Source: Hofstenia miamia
Taxonomy: Eukaryota > Xenacoelomorpha > Acoela
NCBI GenBank assembly: GCA_004352715.1
Contig: SCFE01000008.1
Coordinates: 798,844 to 862,843 of the forward strand
Direction of reading: 5' to 3'
DNA: 64,000 nucleotides
Part shown: positions 47,902 to 59,685 of the stretch, piece by piece
How the letters are laid out: every line of letters starts with the position of its first letter
Numbering within the stretch: position 1 is the stretch's first letter
Translations under genes and position numbers: made by a program
The notes under the pieces: generated by a model
What the model was told of the DNA's origin: nothing
Databases searched by the model: none
What the model saw: only the letters and a program-made list of their open reading frames with translations

Positions 47902-48230
47902 TACCTAAAACTTATATTTGGTCTTACTATTTATATACATTTGTTGTTTGGGTTTTACAATGACTGAAAGAAAGGAAATTAGCAAATCAATTTTGTTTCT
48001 ACTCTAAAGACTTATCATTTCCAACTTGATTAAGAACTTTGATCTTTACTGAATAAAGGAAAATGTAAAAACAATTTTTGAAAGGAATTTATTTTTAACA
48101 ATATTTCCTGAGAAAAATTCAATAATGGTTGCCAACAGCTGATTAGATTTTTAAGAGCCGTTACACCTCTCGACCAACCTATTTTTTCTACCAGATGACA
48201 GATAATTTTAAATCGAAGTGTCAGTAAGAA

Positions 48231-48401
48231 CTAAACCGTGTTGATAGGATCAGGGGCCACATCCAGTAGTCGTCTTCGTTTACTAGATCCTTTTGTAGTT
48301 GAATTGTTTCTTCTACGTTTCTCACAAGTGCATCCACATCTATAACACCCACTACAACGGACACATCTACCTTTTCCGCAGTTACACGACAATTCTACCA
48401 T
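48231..48401 (-). CDS. 56-residue cysteine-rich basic protein inside the TTAA element
   Basis: ATG at 48401, stop at 48231. Near its N-terminus is a dense metal-binding-like block, C-x-C-x4-C-x2-C-x2-C-x2-C-x-C-x-C (eight Cys in 20 residues, CNCGKGRCVRCSGCYRCGCT..). This is followed by two basic clusters, KRRR and KRRR, about 13 residues apart, resembling a bipartite nuclear signal, and an acidic/neutral tail. It vaguely recalls CXC/CRC DNA-binding repeats, but the spacing does not match exactly. An accessory DNA-binding protein or relic of a larger transposon protein is inferred. No similar sequence elsewhere in this window. Confidence 0.5.
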   Translation of the reverse strand: MVELSCNCGKGRCVRCSGCYRCGCTCEKRRRNNSTTKGSSKRRRLLDVAPDPINTV

Positions 48402-48448
48402 AACTTCGGCTTGGATGAAAATTTTCAAAAATGAACTTCGTGCGACAG

Positions 48449-48482
48449 GTTTATTTTATATATTAATATTAGCCAATCAAAT
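48449..48482 (-). promoter_or_regulatory. CCAAT and TATA-like promoter inside the TTAA element
   Basis: On the minus strand, GATTGGCT (inverted CCAAT; plus-strand AGCCAATC near 48471) is followed about 10 bp later by TATATAAAATAAA (plus-strand TTTATTTTATATA, 48451-48463), about 50 bp before the ATG at 48401. Spacing suits a small RNA polymerase II promoter; inferred from sequence only. Confidence 0.35.
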
Positions 48483-48959
48483 TGTTTAATTTAAGCGTCA
48501 GTTTGCGACGATTTGGTTTTTTTGGTTTCTGTCAAAAATGGGTTGTTCGAGAGGTGTAACGGCTCTTAAACAACAATCTGAATACTTTCTTCAAGTGCAT
48601 GATTTAGTAAGATTACAATGTCTATTCACAGCTAAATTAAATAAATTATATTAAATTAATGTATTACCTGCCAATACTCTTCGCAAAATTGTGTGTGATT
48701 TTTTTATGTGAAATCCATTTCATTCCATAAATGAAATTACTATGTAATTGTTTAGGTTTGATGATGGCTGAAAGAAACTTAGAAATCCATCATTTTTCTA
48801 ATGCCTTCCTGTGCATCATTGCAGATTACTTTCATTGGATACACCTCAAGATATGCATACACCTATTAACAAATTCTACAAGAAAAAATTTTCAAATGCC
48901 CTACTGTAGAACAACTCTATGTTGAAATACCTTTGTTCCATTAGCTTACGGTTCTTTAT

Positions 48960-49983
48960 CCTAACATAATTCATCCAAATTATCTGTGATTTGTAATCTA
49001 ATTTTCTCATTTACCTGTACAAGGTTTCGGAAATAAAGCGTTTAACTATTATATCATTATCAAAATTTTATTAAACTCTTCAATATTTTTCACTTCATTT
49101 CAAATTAAGAATCCATCATAGCCATTCTTAAAGATATCTAAAGTCTATGTTTCTTATTTTTGAGTAAATCATTAAAACTTTGATTTCGAGTACAAGGAAA
49201 AAGTATGGCTTTTCTTTCTAAAATATTGAAATATATAAAAGACTCTGTGCAAACGAAGACTGATGTTTCAGCAGCAAAAATATATTTTTTGCACTTCAAA
49301 GTAGACGTTTTTATTTTATATGATTACATGCGCATCCAGAAATAGACATATATCGGGTTGCGCTTCAGAAATGCCAGGCTTGAGAAGAAGCATTTCAAAA
49401 ATGAATTACTATGTTACGAGTGGGAAACGTAAGTTGAAATTTGCATTCTTTAATTAGCCCACCACAAATTAATTATAATATATTAAGAAATTTGCCTTCA
49501 AAGGAGACTTTAAACTGTTTTACGTGCAAATCAATCATGAAAGATGATAGAAGTTTTAAATGCATTTATTGCAATAAACATCTACATCTGAATAAAAAAT
49601 AAACAGGATTTTCAAACTGCATTCAATTACTTCCTAATACGGTGTAATGAATACCAAATGAATAAAATTGTACAAACAATGAAGATATAAATTAACTAAG
49701 GAATGAATTAAAAAATTTGAAATTAAACTTAAATACGAACATTGATCATTTTGCTTTCCTAAAATAGAAAATACGGTCGAGGCTCATATAAATAAAAATG
49801 AACCGTTTAAACAGAAAGTTATTTTATTTGGTGTAAAGAAATCAGAAAAGTCATTAAGTTATATTGCAAAGCTTAATCAAGCTAGACAAAATATCAACTA
49901 AATTAACATTGATTCAAATTGTATTACAGAATTCTTTTGAATTAAACCTATTTTTTCAAAGACGCTTGATGGTAAGGTAACAC
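48960..49983. other. module Y repeat and non-coding DNA
   Basis: Module Y copy at about 49065-49240 (AAGAATCCATCATAGCCATTCTTAAAGAT to ATCATTAAAACTTTGATTTCGAG). The remainder shows no gene. Confidence 0.5.
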
Positions 49984-49989
49984 CAACCT

Positions 49990-50932
49990 CTAGGCTTGTC
50001 CAGTGGAGTGGAAAGATAAACTCGTTAGATGGGCTCAATGCGCGTTTGTGGAGTTATTACTGAACAATAAATTAGGGTTTTTTAATTATTTTTCAAATCC
50101 AAAGTGGACAACGCCGGGCACGGTGTTGGTTCCTCCTGCTTCTTATTCAGGTTTGCAATATTGAGGATGTTTCGAGGTTACTTGTGAAATATGCTGATGA
50201 TCTGACTCCTACTCTTTTTATGCGCTTGGTTTGTGATCCCACTGAAATGCTCTTACGGCAACGTATGACTTGGTGTTCACTGAATAATTTCATCCTGAAT
50301 GAAGCGAAGTCGAAGGAGCTTGGTGTTTGTTACAAAATTTACCTGAAACTATTGTCAACAGTCCATGGTATACCAGTCGTCGAAGAACTCACACTCCTGG
50401 GTATCACTTTTAATTTGAATCTCTCTTTTCTCCCACATATCCGAAAAACCACAAAAAAACTGCTTCCAATTTATATCTCGTTATGAAAATCCGGCACCTG
50501 GGTTACTCAAAGTCTGAACTAGAAACTTTTTATACGTTCGATATTACTGTCTTGAGAGGTTCGCCTCAATCCACCCTCAAACTTGTCGATGACATCAAGA
50601 AACGGGCTGTTTGCACAGGAATAATCCGCGAGTATACAGCTGTAAAGGATCTCATTCGTGAGACAGATGACGGGCTCTACCAGAAGATAGCTGACAATAT
50701 CCACCACCCCCTTCGAACACTCCTGTCTCAGCGGTCCGACTGCTGCTGAAAAACTGAGAGCAAAGGCTCCCCACTGAACACGTTCAAAACAACTTTCTTT
50801 CAGAATCTATTCCCCAAAAAATCACATAGGGTCAACTTCATGGGTATTGATTTAGAATTTTTTATGTTGATTCAGATGTATTTTCTGAAGAAAATAAAAC
50901 ATTACTATTATTATTATTATTATTATTCTTGC
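49990..50932 (+). pseudogene. CR1/L2-like LINE, 3' part of reverse transcriptase with (ATT)n tail
   Basis: The frame around 50184-50486 contains LVKYADDLTPT, the RT catalytic box, then ELTLLGITFNLNLSFLPHIR (thumb, FLGV..D..L.W..H). A frame change near 50485 leads to 50483-50749 with LKLVDDIKKRAVCTGI and KIADNIHHPLRTLLSQRS, the usual C-terminal block of CR1/L2-type LINEs. The 3' end is marked by (ATT)n at 50902-50930, as such elements end in short tandem repeats. The 5' part is degraded or truncated near 49990, typical of LINE insertion. Confidence 0.75.
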
Positions 50933-50934
50933 AT

Positions 50935-51245
50935 CTCACAGCTTCATGCTGGTATCCCTCTCAGCTCGGGGAACTCACCAGTTCCCAGGGAGTCTGAGAG
51001 CTTAGATCGAACAAAATTATGTGCCTTTTAAAAGAAGAATTAAGGACTACTTATTGAAAAGGCAATCACTACTGGGCATATCCAATCAATTACATCCATG
51101 GAGTCAGTATATTTAAAAATAGTGCCCTTTAAGTAATTGCGCATATTTATTCATTTGTGTGTTTACATATATTTTGTAGTTTGTAGTTTTTGTGATAGCT
51201 TTAATAGCTTAAGCAATAAATTGGCTTTTACTCTTACTCTTATTA
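50935..51245 (+). pseudogene. second LINE 3' end fragment
   Basis: Begins directly after the (ATT)n tail. Its translation has FKRRIKDYLLKRQ, the common last block of CR1-like RT proteins (F...LK.YLL). A short untranslated tail ends in TTTTACTCTTACTCTTATTATTATA, a different terminal repeat. It is therefore a separate insertion from the preceding one. Confidence 0.5.
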
Positions 51246-51479
51246 TTATATTCATTCATTATTAGTGGTCGCAGTCAATGACAGCACTACAAATGTTGAG
51301 CATAATTATTGATATTGTTATTGCTTCACCATCTCAGAAATACATCCTCTGCATCAAACTGCATTAATCAAAATTTATTTTTCAAAAATCTGATTTCCTA
51401 AATGAACAATCATATTGGTTCTTAAACAGAATAAAATAGCAAAGTGGGTAGAATGATTTTAAAGGGCACATTAATACTT

Positions 51480-52170
51480 AAAGTTTTGTCAACTTTGTAA
51501 CCTGATTTTGACAACAAAAATTTTTTGTAATATTTTGACTTGTTATACAATTAATATATTATTTCTCTAAGTTAATTATATTGTGAATAGGCATGAAAAC
51601 AATTACCAGCTTACTAACAATGATTATAGCAGAAATTGACCAGTTCAAAATATTATTTATTTGCTGTTAGATAATTATATTAATGTTATTCAGCTGAGTG
51701 CATGCATAGATGAAGTGGCTCATTACTAGAGCATGAATTAGCTGTTTGCTCTGAGTGAACTTCTAGGTTGGTGAATATTTTTTAACTTGTTTGGTACAAA
51801 AGTTATTAAATTCTAATTATTTTTAGTTCAATGCAAAAATACTTTATAGTGTTGGAGTTAGGTATTGGTGGAGAATCATTAGAGAATGCTAATGTAATAT
51901 TCTTATTCCTTGAAAGTTTGTTTTTGCAAAAATGTCTTTAAATTTAATGAAGATTGATTTCTATTATGTTTAAAGTCACAAGTAAATTCTCACCTGTACC
52001 AATAATGCAAATGTAATCTGCAAATGCAGTACATCTATTTCCTTAGCTACATCACGTGTATCATTAATGTATGTATTAATGAAAATAGAGAGCGGTGTGC
52101 TGGAAACATGATGCTATTTTTGGAAATGTAACGGAGCCAGTATCAACATTTTATGATAATACTAAATGCT
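51480..52170 (-). repeat. inverted partner of 45730-46560 (LINE-like)
   Basis: On the minus strand it reads CATAAAATGTTGATACTGGCTCCG.., parallel to 45740 onward. CTGCATTTGCAGATTACATTTGCATTATTGG, and CACTATAAAGTATTTTTGCATTGAAC are shared. Its translation gives CTAFADYICIIGTG.N at the RT box, again with YADD altered to ADY, so the change predates the copies or marks the family. A (TA)n gap follows. Confidence 0.6.
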
Positions 52171-52175
52171 ATGAT

Positions 52176-52208
<33 letters not shown>

Positions 52209-52441
52209 NNNNNNNNNNNNNNNNNNNNNNNNNNNNNNNNNNNNNNNNNNNNNNNNNNNNNNNNNNNNNNNNNNNNNNNNNNNNNNNNNNNNNNNNNNNN
52301 NNNNNNNNNNNNNNNNNNNNNNNNNNNNNNNNNNNNNNNNNNNNNNNNNNNNNNNNNNNNNNNNNNNNNNNNNNNNNNNNNNNNNNNNNNNNNNNNNNNN
52401 NNNNNNNNNNNNNNNNNNNNNNNNNNNNNNNNNNNNNNNNN

Positions 52442-54344
52442 TATATATATATATATCTTAGATTGTTTCTATAACATATAATTGAAAAGCAATTTTATTG
52501 GCAACATTACAAGTCTGCTCATTTTCTTATGTTTTTCAATTGCAATAAAGATACAGATATATCTTTATTCACCATTTTTTAATATTTATATGTGAAGTTA
52601 TTGTTAAATCCAAATTTCATATTTTCATATATCATTCCAACAAGTGTAAAACATATATTTTTGAAATTAATGCCTGGTTAACTTAACAACAAACGGAATA
52701 TATTAAGTAAAAATAGATTTTCTTTTTTACATTATGTATCATTATAAAATTAACCTTTGTTTAGAAATATTCATGTTTTTAAGATAAATAGAAATGTATA
52801 AAAAGTATCCATTTTTACAAGAGTTTCATTAGATGTGTGAAAAGTAAGGCTATTATTAACCAGAGGCGCACTCTGTGGAAAAGACATTTCTCATGAAATG
52901 GTATTTACCAAATAGAGATCATGACCCATAAAAATTTTGAAAAATACAGCAGCTGCATCATGAAAATGTGTATTGTAATAGGTGAAATCCTGCAACAACA
53001 AACAGATATACTATCTAAACTCTAACAATCAGTCAGTGGAATGCAAAACTATGCCCACATTTACTAACAATTAGAGAAGCCAATGTCAGTCCCTTGTCTA
53101 TTCCCATGGTAATTGACTTGCAAAGGCACTCTAAAATCAGCCCATTCCTATTTCATTAGCAATGGATGAATGAAAAAATCAATAAAGACTACTTCCATAG
53201 TACCATACACACTATCTTTAGCACAAAATGATGCTTAAAAACATTTCCAAGCTCATTAAAAATCAGAAAGCCTGCAAAGAAATTAAATCAATTAATATCA
53301 AATGGTCAACATTATTTGTCATTTCCTTCCTGAATACGGGTAATAAGGAAGATAGGAAAATGGTGCAGTGAATGAATCAAATACTGGCACATGCAGACGT
53401 TATAAAAACTACAATCATGTCCAAAACATATCACTACTTATAGAGCAATGGGATGAAGTTGGAAATTGAATTCGACTTAATGAATAGGGATATGTGAGAG
53501 AGAATACTTAGTCTTTGAGAAAGTGGAATTGTGCAATTTTGCATGAGATTTCCATCGAAAATACATGTGTATTAGAAAATTTGTGGATTGCAGAATTTTC
53601 GAAGTTCATTATATTTGTTTTAAGTCCTAATAATTATGTATGACATTTCTGTTTTAAATTCAGTTATATCAAAAGAGAACGTTTAAGCTCTGAGGGTTGA
53701 GCGGATACACATATGCAATTAATGTCGTCAGTCACAGTATAAAAATTTAAATGAACGGTTTTATATAAATTTCAGTTTAAACTAAAAAGTTGAAATATCA
53801 ACATCATTAATACATTACCAAATATATACTGATTTCTGAAAATTTGTTGAAGTATTCTAAAAAATAGATGTGAACTATATTTCTTAGGATATATGGGTGT
53901 GTGAAGAAAGACAAAGCAGGATCTTAGGAGAGATTTGTATTAATTATAGTTTTTCAGCATCTATTAGCAATATGTTACAACTTCAATATATTAAGAAGTC
54001 TTAGAAACTTTTGATAAATTGAGCAAAATGTAGTCATGTCTGTCTACGATAAAAAGTTATTAACTATCACTTACTTGCATGGTATTGATAAGAGGGTATT
54101 AACAATATGTTATTGAATACTACAATACTTTGTTAACAAAAAAACAAAGGTATATTTATGCAAACAATTTTTTTCAAACCACTTTATGCATATTCCCAAT
54201 CTTCATCAAAATTGTGACAAATGTAGTTTAAAGGCTTGTTAATGCCCAGTATAGACATGAAGTACATTGTACAAATTCCTCGCGACTATCCTCATGTTTC
54301 ATTCAAAATTCAATATCAAGTAGACAAGATGGCGTTAAGCCATG
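52442..54344. other. non-coding stretch
   Basis: I see no gene, RNA or clear transposon end. About 53030-53500 is less AT-rich and may be an old retroelement remnant, but no motif supports that. Confidence 0.4.
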
Positions 54345-54569
54345 TTATATTGAACTGCATTCTAAGCAAAATTTGACGAGGCCATTTTGAACTTCTTCCA
54401 AACAAACTTGTCTTGGTTTTGCATATCCAGTGTTCCATGGTCCATCTGCACTAGCTTTGTGTTTTCCACGTGACGATGCAATGTTGCAAAGTGTATGTTG
54501 TGGTGCATTTTGAAGAGAAGCAGCGTCTAAACAGCTATTAACTGCTTGTTGAATGCTTGCAGGTATCAA
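54345..54569 (-). CDS. unassigned 74-residue ORF with balanced composition
   Basis: Open from ATG at 54569, or earlier if an upstream exon exists. Contains CLDAASLQNAPQHTLCNIAS and, near the C-terminus, LVKFCLECSS. Composition is protein-like and unlike neighbouring AT-rich chance frames; four cysteines, no transmembrane or signal segment. On the coding strand AAACCCCAG precedes it at about 54580, a possible splice acceptor. Could be an exon or a transposon scrap; not recognised. Confidence 0.3.
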   Translation of the reverse strand: MIPASIQQAVNSCLDAASLQNAPQHTLCNIASSRGKHKASADGPWNTGYAKPRQVCLEEVQNGLVKFCLECSSI

Positions 54570-55973
54570 CCATTATCTGGGGTTTTTCTTTTATATGTTC
54601 ATACTATCCTCTAAATAAAACTAAAGTTAGTCAAATTCTGTTCATTACTTCACGAGATATTAGTGCGTAGGCCGATTTTTGAGATATTTAGGTAGCCCTC
54701 ACTTATTGAAAATTGGACTCTGTGAAATCTTTTTGCAAAATTTTATTTTGGGATTAGATGCACAGAACATATCAAAATTTCAGGCAATTTCTAGATCTCT
54801 GTTTTAGAAAGCCCCTGAATGTGTCAATTTTGCAAATTGTAAAATTTGAATTTGCACCTACCGGTATTTTGCAATAACTTACTTCATGTGAGTGCCCAAT
54901 ACGAACTATATGAAATGTCGCAAAATTATATTCATTTTTGTGCATGACATAAATATTATTTTAAAAAAACAGCATGCGGTAAATGATGTCCATGTGTGGT
55001 TCTGAGACTGCAAAAACATTACGTAGATGACGCTGCAGCCAGTATGCATGGCCTGGTTTAACTTACCCCTTGTATCAAGTAACCTGTAGCCCCGGTCTAA
55101 TAAAAAGGTTGTTTATATGGAAATAGATGACTGCCATGATTGAGAGACAAATAATTTATTAGTAGGTTTGCAATAAATTATTTACAGGCTCTTATAAAAT
55201 CCCCTAAATATTGATATTATGTGAATGATAACAAAATTGCTTATGAAACTTGTTACTGCATATCTTTAGAGACTTGCATGTTGTTGAAATTTATATTTTT
55301 ATTGTGTTATGTTTGCCAAGTTTTACATGAACTGATATATAAGATAAAAATTTTCGGCGGCAAAAAAAACGTTTTTCGGCGCCGTTTTAGGCACAAACTT
55401 CCGTTCTTGGCAAAAATATTAAAATTTCGGCAATTGCATATTTGGAATAGTAAAAGTACAGAGTGTGTTGAAATGTGAACAAAGGATAACGTGAAAAATA
55501 AAACTAAGTAATGTATTACAAAATGAATTTTAAATTAATTGTATTTACTGAAAATCAGCCGATTTGCATTTTCGCCCAATATGTGAGGTTGCTCCTGCAA
55601 AAATAATGAAGAATTGAAAAAAGTCGCTCAACTATTCCTGCAAAATCAATTAAATGCAAATTTATTTATCATAGTTTGTTCTAAATTATGCTGTTTTTGT
55701 GTTTTTTCTTTAAAATCTGAATTCCTAGAAAGTATATATTTCGGCGAAAATTCGTTAAAATCGGCAGAAATCTGCAAAATTTAGATATGCATATACATTA
55801 TTTAAATGCATTTTTAAATATTTTGACTTTGAAACACATTTTAATATATCGGTAAATATATCGATAGCTAATTTGTGATACAATATATGGCAAGAAACAC
55901 AAGGAATACATTATGTTTTCCAAGAAATGTATACCAATTCGACTAGGGTGATAACTCAAAAAAATCCACTAGA
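54570..55973. other. non-coding stretch with scattered CGGC motifs
   Basis: No gene. Between 55350 and 55780 the short motif TTTCGGC recurs several times (near 55352, 55376, 55423 and 55739) in otherwise AT-rich sequence. Confidence 0.4.
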
Positions 55974-56809
55974 TTGAATAATGTAAATTGTTTTCTTATT
56001 TATATAACTAGAATTTATTCTAAGCATTACGCAGTAAATAACTTACTTAAAACATTGAGGGTGTTTTACTTGACTGTTGACCGCCTTCCCCACCACGTGC
56101 CTCTGATATGTCAGCATAAAAAAACACAAGATATTCGTGTATTGTCATATATATATTCTCAATATTTCAAAGCAATCGTTGGGACGCATTTCAAGGAAAA
56201 AACAATGAAGAGATGCTTTCAGAGATAAAAGGCTCGCACAAAATGGGAAGAAAAGTCTTTTGTTGCAGACCCTTCAATCCCTTAATTACATGCACACATA
56301 GAGCAAAAATAGAATCTGCTATTGACTCAAATTTATCAATTAGATTAATCAAGCGTTATTTAGTCGGCAATGGATTGCATGAAACAATTTCTGCCCGAGC
56401 CTTAAATTATTGCCAACTCATATTGAAAAAACCTTTTCATACTAAATTAAAGCAATCAGATTGAAAAGGTGGGATCTTCTCGCATGAATCCAAGATTGAA
56501 TTTTATCCGTGAAGGGCAGTATGGTCATCGACCTGCAATGAGTAATAAAGCTCGATATTGCACAAAGAGCTAAATTTAGAGAGTGCATTATGGTTTGGGA
56601 GCAATCCGGTTAAATCTATATATTTCCATGTAGCTAGATGTATTTGCTCCGCAAATTCAATTGTATACCAGCCTGATAAATTCCCAGAGTCTCACTCAAC
56701 TGCATACAAGGCCGCTAATGACTCTTCAACAAAATGGAGCAACTTGCCGCGCAGCCTGTTCGACATCCATGTTTTTGATAATTTTCACGTAAGCTTGCTC
56801 TGAACTCGG
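55974..56809 (+). pseudogene. unassigned broken coding region
   Basis: Three plus-strand frames follow one another: 55974-56228 (84 residues), 56213-56464 (83 residues, with RLIKRYLVGNGLHETISARA) and 56558-56803 (81 residues). Between them another frame reads RMNPRLNFIREGQYGHRPAM (56483-56572). Composition looks like former protein; the frame changes suggest a decayed transposase or host pseudogene. I do not recognise the family. Confidence 0.3.
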
Positions 56810-57723
56810 GTTTATTGATAAATAAGAACCTATAGAATATGCTAAAATACCGGGTAAACTTCAGAAACCCAACTTAATTAGATGAGCTCTGCGGCGTCAC
56901 CTAGAAACAATGGTACAAAATAGTCACCTTTGCAATAAACAAGCTTTACGAATAGTTGCCTGTGAATTACTAATATCATTAGTGAGAAGGGTTAAAGTTT
57001 CATCAAAAGCTGCATTTCAAGCACAAGTTATAAATATTTTAGTTTTAACTTTGTTTATTGATATATTTGTAAAAATGCTTCTGTTCACCACTGTATTTAC
57101 TTCATGCGGAATTTATCTCATTGAATGTAGTTTGCTTAAGACGCTAATAGTAGTTGAGTGTTTATTTTACATTAACCTGTACACCTGAGTAATAATTTCA
57201 CAAATTACACATAATTGTTTTTACTTAAGGCATTAACTAAACGCTTGATAATATGGTGAAACATTTTATGAAATAACGTAAATCGCAATGTTGATGGCCA
57301 AGAAAAACTTATTAAACGAAATCACATCTTCACAAGAAAACGTTCACTTTCATTGTAGAAGGAATGGCATTGACTAGAATGCAGATAATCTCCTGAATAG
57401 ACTTAATAGTAATCATAATCAAATACCATGCAATTATAAGTTTATATTTTTGCTTTTGCTCATGTTCCGCTTGATTCGCAGAGTATTTATAATTGTTTAT
57501 TAATAATGAGTTAATGTCTGCAGTAGGACAAATCAATCAGGTGAAGAAGAGTTCATTTAGGGAGTTATGATTCGTAGTATTCATGGATTTCATTTTTTTT
57601 ATATCCAATGATATCTTAGAAACATAGGAAATACATCGGCAATAAGTAGTGAAATCATTGCAATGGAAAATGTAGAAGACGATGAGAGATACTTATGTAA
57701 TAACGTTAAAATTAGCAACTTCG
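56810..57723. other. AT-rich stretch, no gene recognised
   Basis: A 92-residue plus-strand frame at 56910-57188 is hydrophobic and Leu/Val-rich without family features; I do not call it. Nothing else visible. Confidence 0.4.
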
Positions 57724-58398
57724 CTAAATAAATGAGGATTTTGTGAGCAGATGGGGAAATGAAAATCGGTATGATAAGCTCCAAAAACCATTAGCTTCAC
57801 AAAAAAATACATTTGTAAAATTCAGATACTGCAAAAGATTATCAAGCTTGTCTCTAGCCATTACACTTTTCACAGTTGGTTTCTCATTCCCCCAAATTCT
57901 GACCAGTAATACTTTTTTCTTGGAAAATATTATAACTTGATAAAATCTCGATGGCAGGAAAATTTTCAATCATTACAAGAAATTTGTGCGCTCGTCAATA
58001 CCGTTTTCAAAATGGAAATTATTGAATTACTGTCTCCATTTGTATCTTTAACTTTAAGCGAAAAGAGTTTTTTCGATTATATTTTTTCAAAGTTATTTAA
58101 AAACAGCCGTTTCATGGATACCTCCATATTACTGCAATTGTGATAAGGCAAATAAATTTGTAAAAGCAGTTTCAGTTTACCCGCCTTTTTCCATTTTTTA
58201 TTATCCAAATCCCAATGGTTTGTAATCCACAATTTGAAAATATGTGCCAAGATTATAGTTCCTTCAAAAACCATTTTTTGGTCAAATGCGTTTTGGAAAG
58301 TTGCTATTTGAAGCATGCAAGTAGAGATTAAAATGATGTATTTTTCATTAACGAAAAATAGAACTCGCTCATGCGGAATATTTGAATTTGCATTTAGT

Positions 58399-58434
<36 letters not shown>

Positions 58435-59685
58435 AAATATGCATAGATAGGTTAATTACTATAGTGAGAGTCGATAGGTGCATATTTTACAGCTAGATAG
58501 CTAATGGATCATGCTTGTCCATTACTTGTGACTATACTTTTTTTGCAAAATTTCAAATATATTTACTTTTACTATTAGCACAAATTGAAATATTAGCGAA
58601 AATATTCAACTGAAAATGACAATTAGGACTGACACTTAGTGTGTTGAAACTTGAAATATAAGTTTTGAAACGTTGCATTCAAATGTAACCCTAAACAGCA
58701 CTGGGATTTTTGAAAATTTTTCATGATCCTTTAAAAATTTTTTAAACGCTTATAGCTCAAAAACTATTGTAGCTATGCTCGATCTGAAAGCATCACATGA
58801 TAGATAAGTGTCTCCATCGACCCCGCGACCTTTGAATTTTTGCATGGAACATCTTATTGGTTTAGAGTATCTTTATACACATCATGAAACAGTCAAAGTT
58901 CTTTGCTACTTCCATAAATACCTTACAAATGCATGAACATTAGTTATGAAAAATTCGAAATTTTCAAAAAAAAGTGTTCATTTTTTTTCAACAACCTTAG
59001 TACAGCAATATGCTTTAATGAGAAATTTTTGAGATTGTATTGAAGTATGTTTCCCAATAGACCTAACCATGCCCAAGATTTTCAATTTCCTAATATGCTC
59101 TGAGAAAATGCTTTGGAAAAACGTTTTGTCCTTTAAGACGGACGCTAGACTGTTTAAGGTTAACCAACAATTGCTTCATTATGATATTTTGGATATATGT
59201 AGCAATTGCATCATTTTCGATTTTCATAAATACAATAATAATATTTGCAAATGAATGATGTCTTAACATTCGCCACTAGAGGGATACAAAATTTAATGTC
59301 AAAATGTTTTCTAATTATATGTCAAATGCTAAATCATTTTTTGCTGTGTATGATTGTGTTTGCATTAATTCATACTTTTTGGTAGGATAAAACAATTAAA
59401 AAACTTGAATGGGTTAGACAGACGGATTAAGTCCTCATAGATCTAGTTTTCACGTTAATTTTTTTTTCTATTTAATGAAACGTTGTTCACTATTTGCTGT
59501 TAGTATTTCAGCTCCAAGATTGTCTACAACAACATCTCCACTATCCTCATTTGATGGTGTGGCAACTTTAACAATGGGCGGTTCAATATACATATTTGCA
59601 AATGGTTCATCATCGCTGTCATATTCATTATAAATGATGTCTAGTGTTTCATTTGCAGCATCTCTAAATGAATTTGAGTAAATGA
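57724..59685 (-). pseudogene. piggyBac-like transposase remnants, split by a repeat
   Basis: Two minus-strand pieces. 59468-59685 has the acidic N-terminal signature of piggyBac-type transposases: NEYDSDDEPFANMYIEPPIV followed by NEDSGD, then a stop at 59468. 57724-57969 has WGNEKPTVKSVMARDKLDNL followed by LQYLNFTN, corresponding to the conserved MSR.RF..L.R.LHF.D block. The sequence between (58320-59460) includes a (TA)n tract and the dispersed repeat shared with 4570-4990, so it was interrupted. The catalytic Asp region and zinc-binding C-terminus are not seen. Family call is from motif memory; moderate for the first block. Confidence 0.5.
58740..59100 (+). repeat. dispersed repeat shared with 4570-4990
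   Basis: Same landmarks as the earlier copy: TCAAAGTTCTTTG, AAATTTTCAAAAA, TTTCCCAATAGACCTAACCATGCCC. It lies within the piggyBac-like remnant. Confidence 0.6.

Larger units (their letters stand above)
48155..48565. mobile_element. 411 bp TTAA-flanked element with 25 bp inverted ends and its own ORF
   Basis: Exact TTAA at 48151-48154 and 48566-48569. The left end GAGCCGTTACACCTCTCGACCAACC and the right end, read on the other strand, GAGCCGTTACACCTCTCGAACAACC differ at one of 25 bases. It is inserted in module X, whose other copies give the empty site, so both ends and the target duplication are established within the window. TTAA targets and such ends fit piggyBac or Kolobok-type elements; no transposase is inside, so it moves, if at all, with outside help. 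It contains one small gene (48231-48401, minus). Confidence 0.85.
48010..48740 (+). repeat. dispersed repeat module X, copy 4, split by a TTAA element
   Basis: Starts CATTTCCAACTTGATTAAGAACTTTGATC, reaches GATTAGATTTTTAA at 48154, and resumes after 48566 with TTAAACAACAATCTGAATAC. Copies 1-3 show the uninterrupted form (GATTTTTAAATAACAATTTGAATA at 13370), so it is a host site for the inserted element. Confidence 0.7.
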
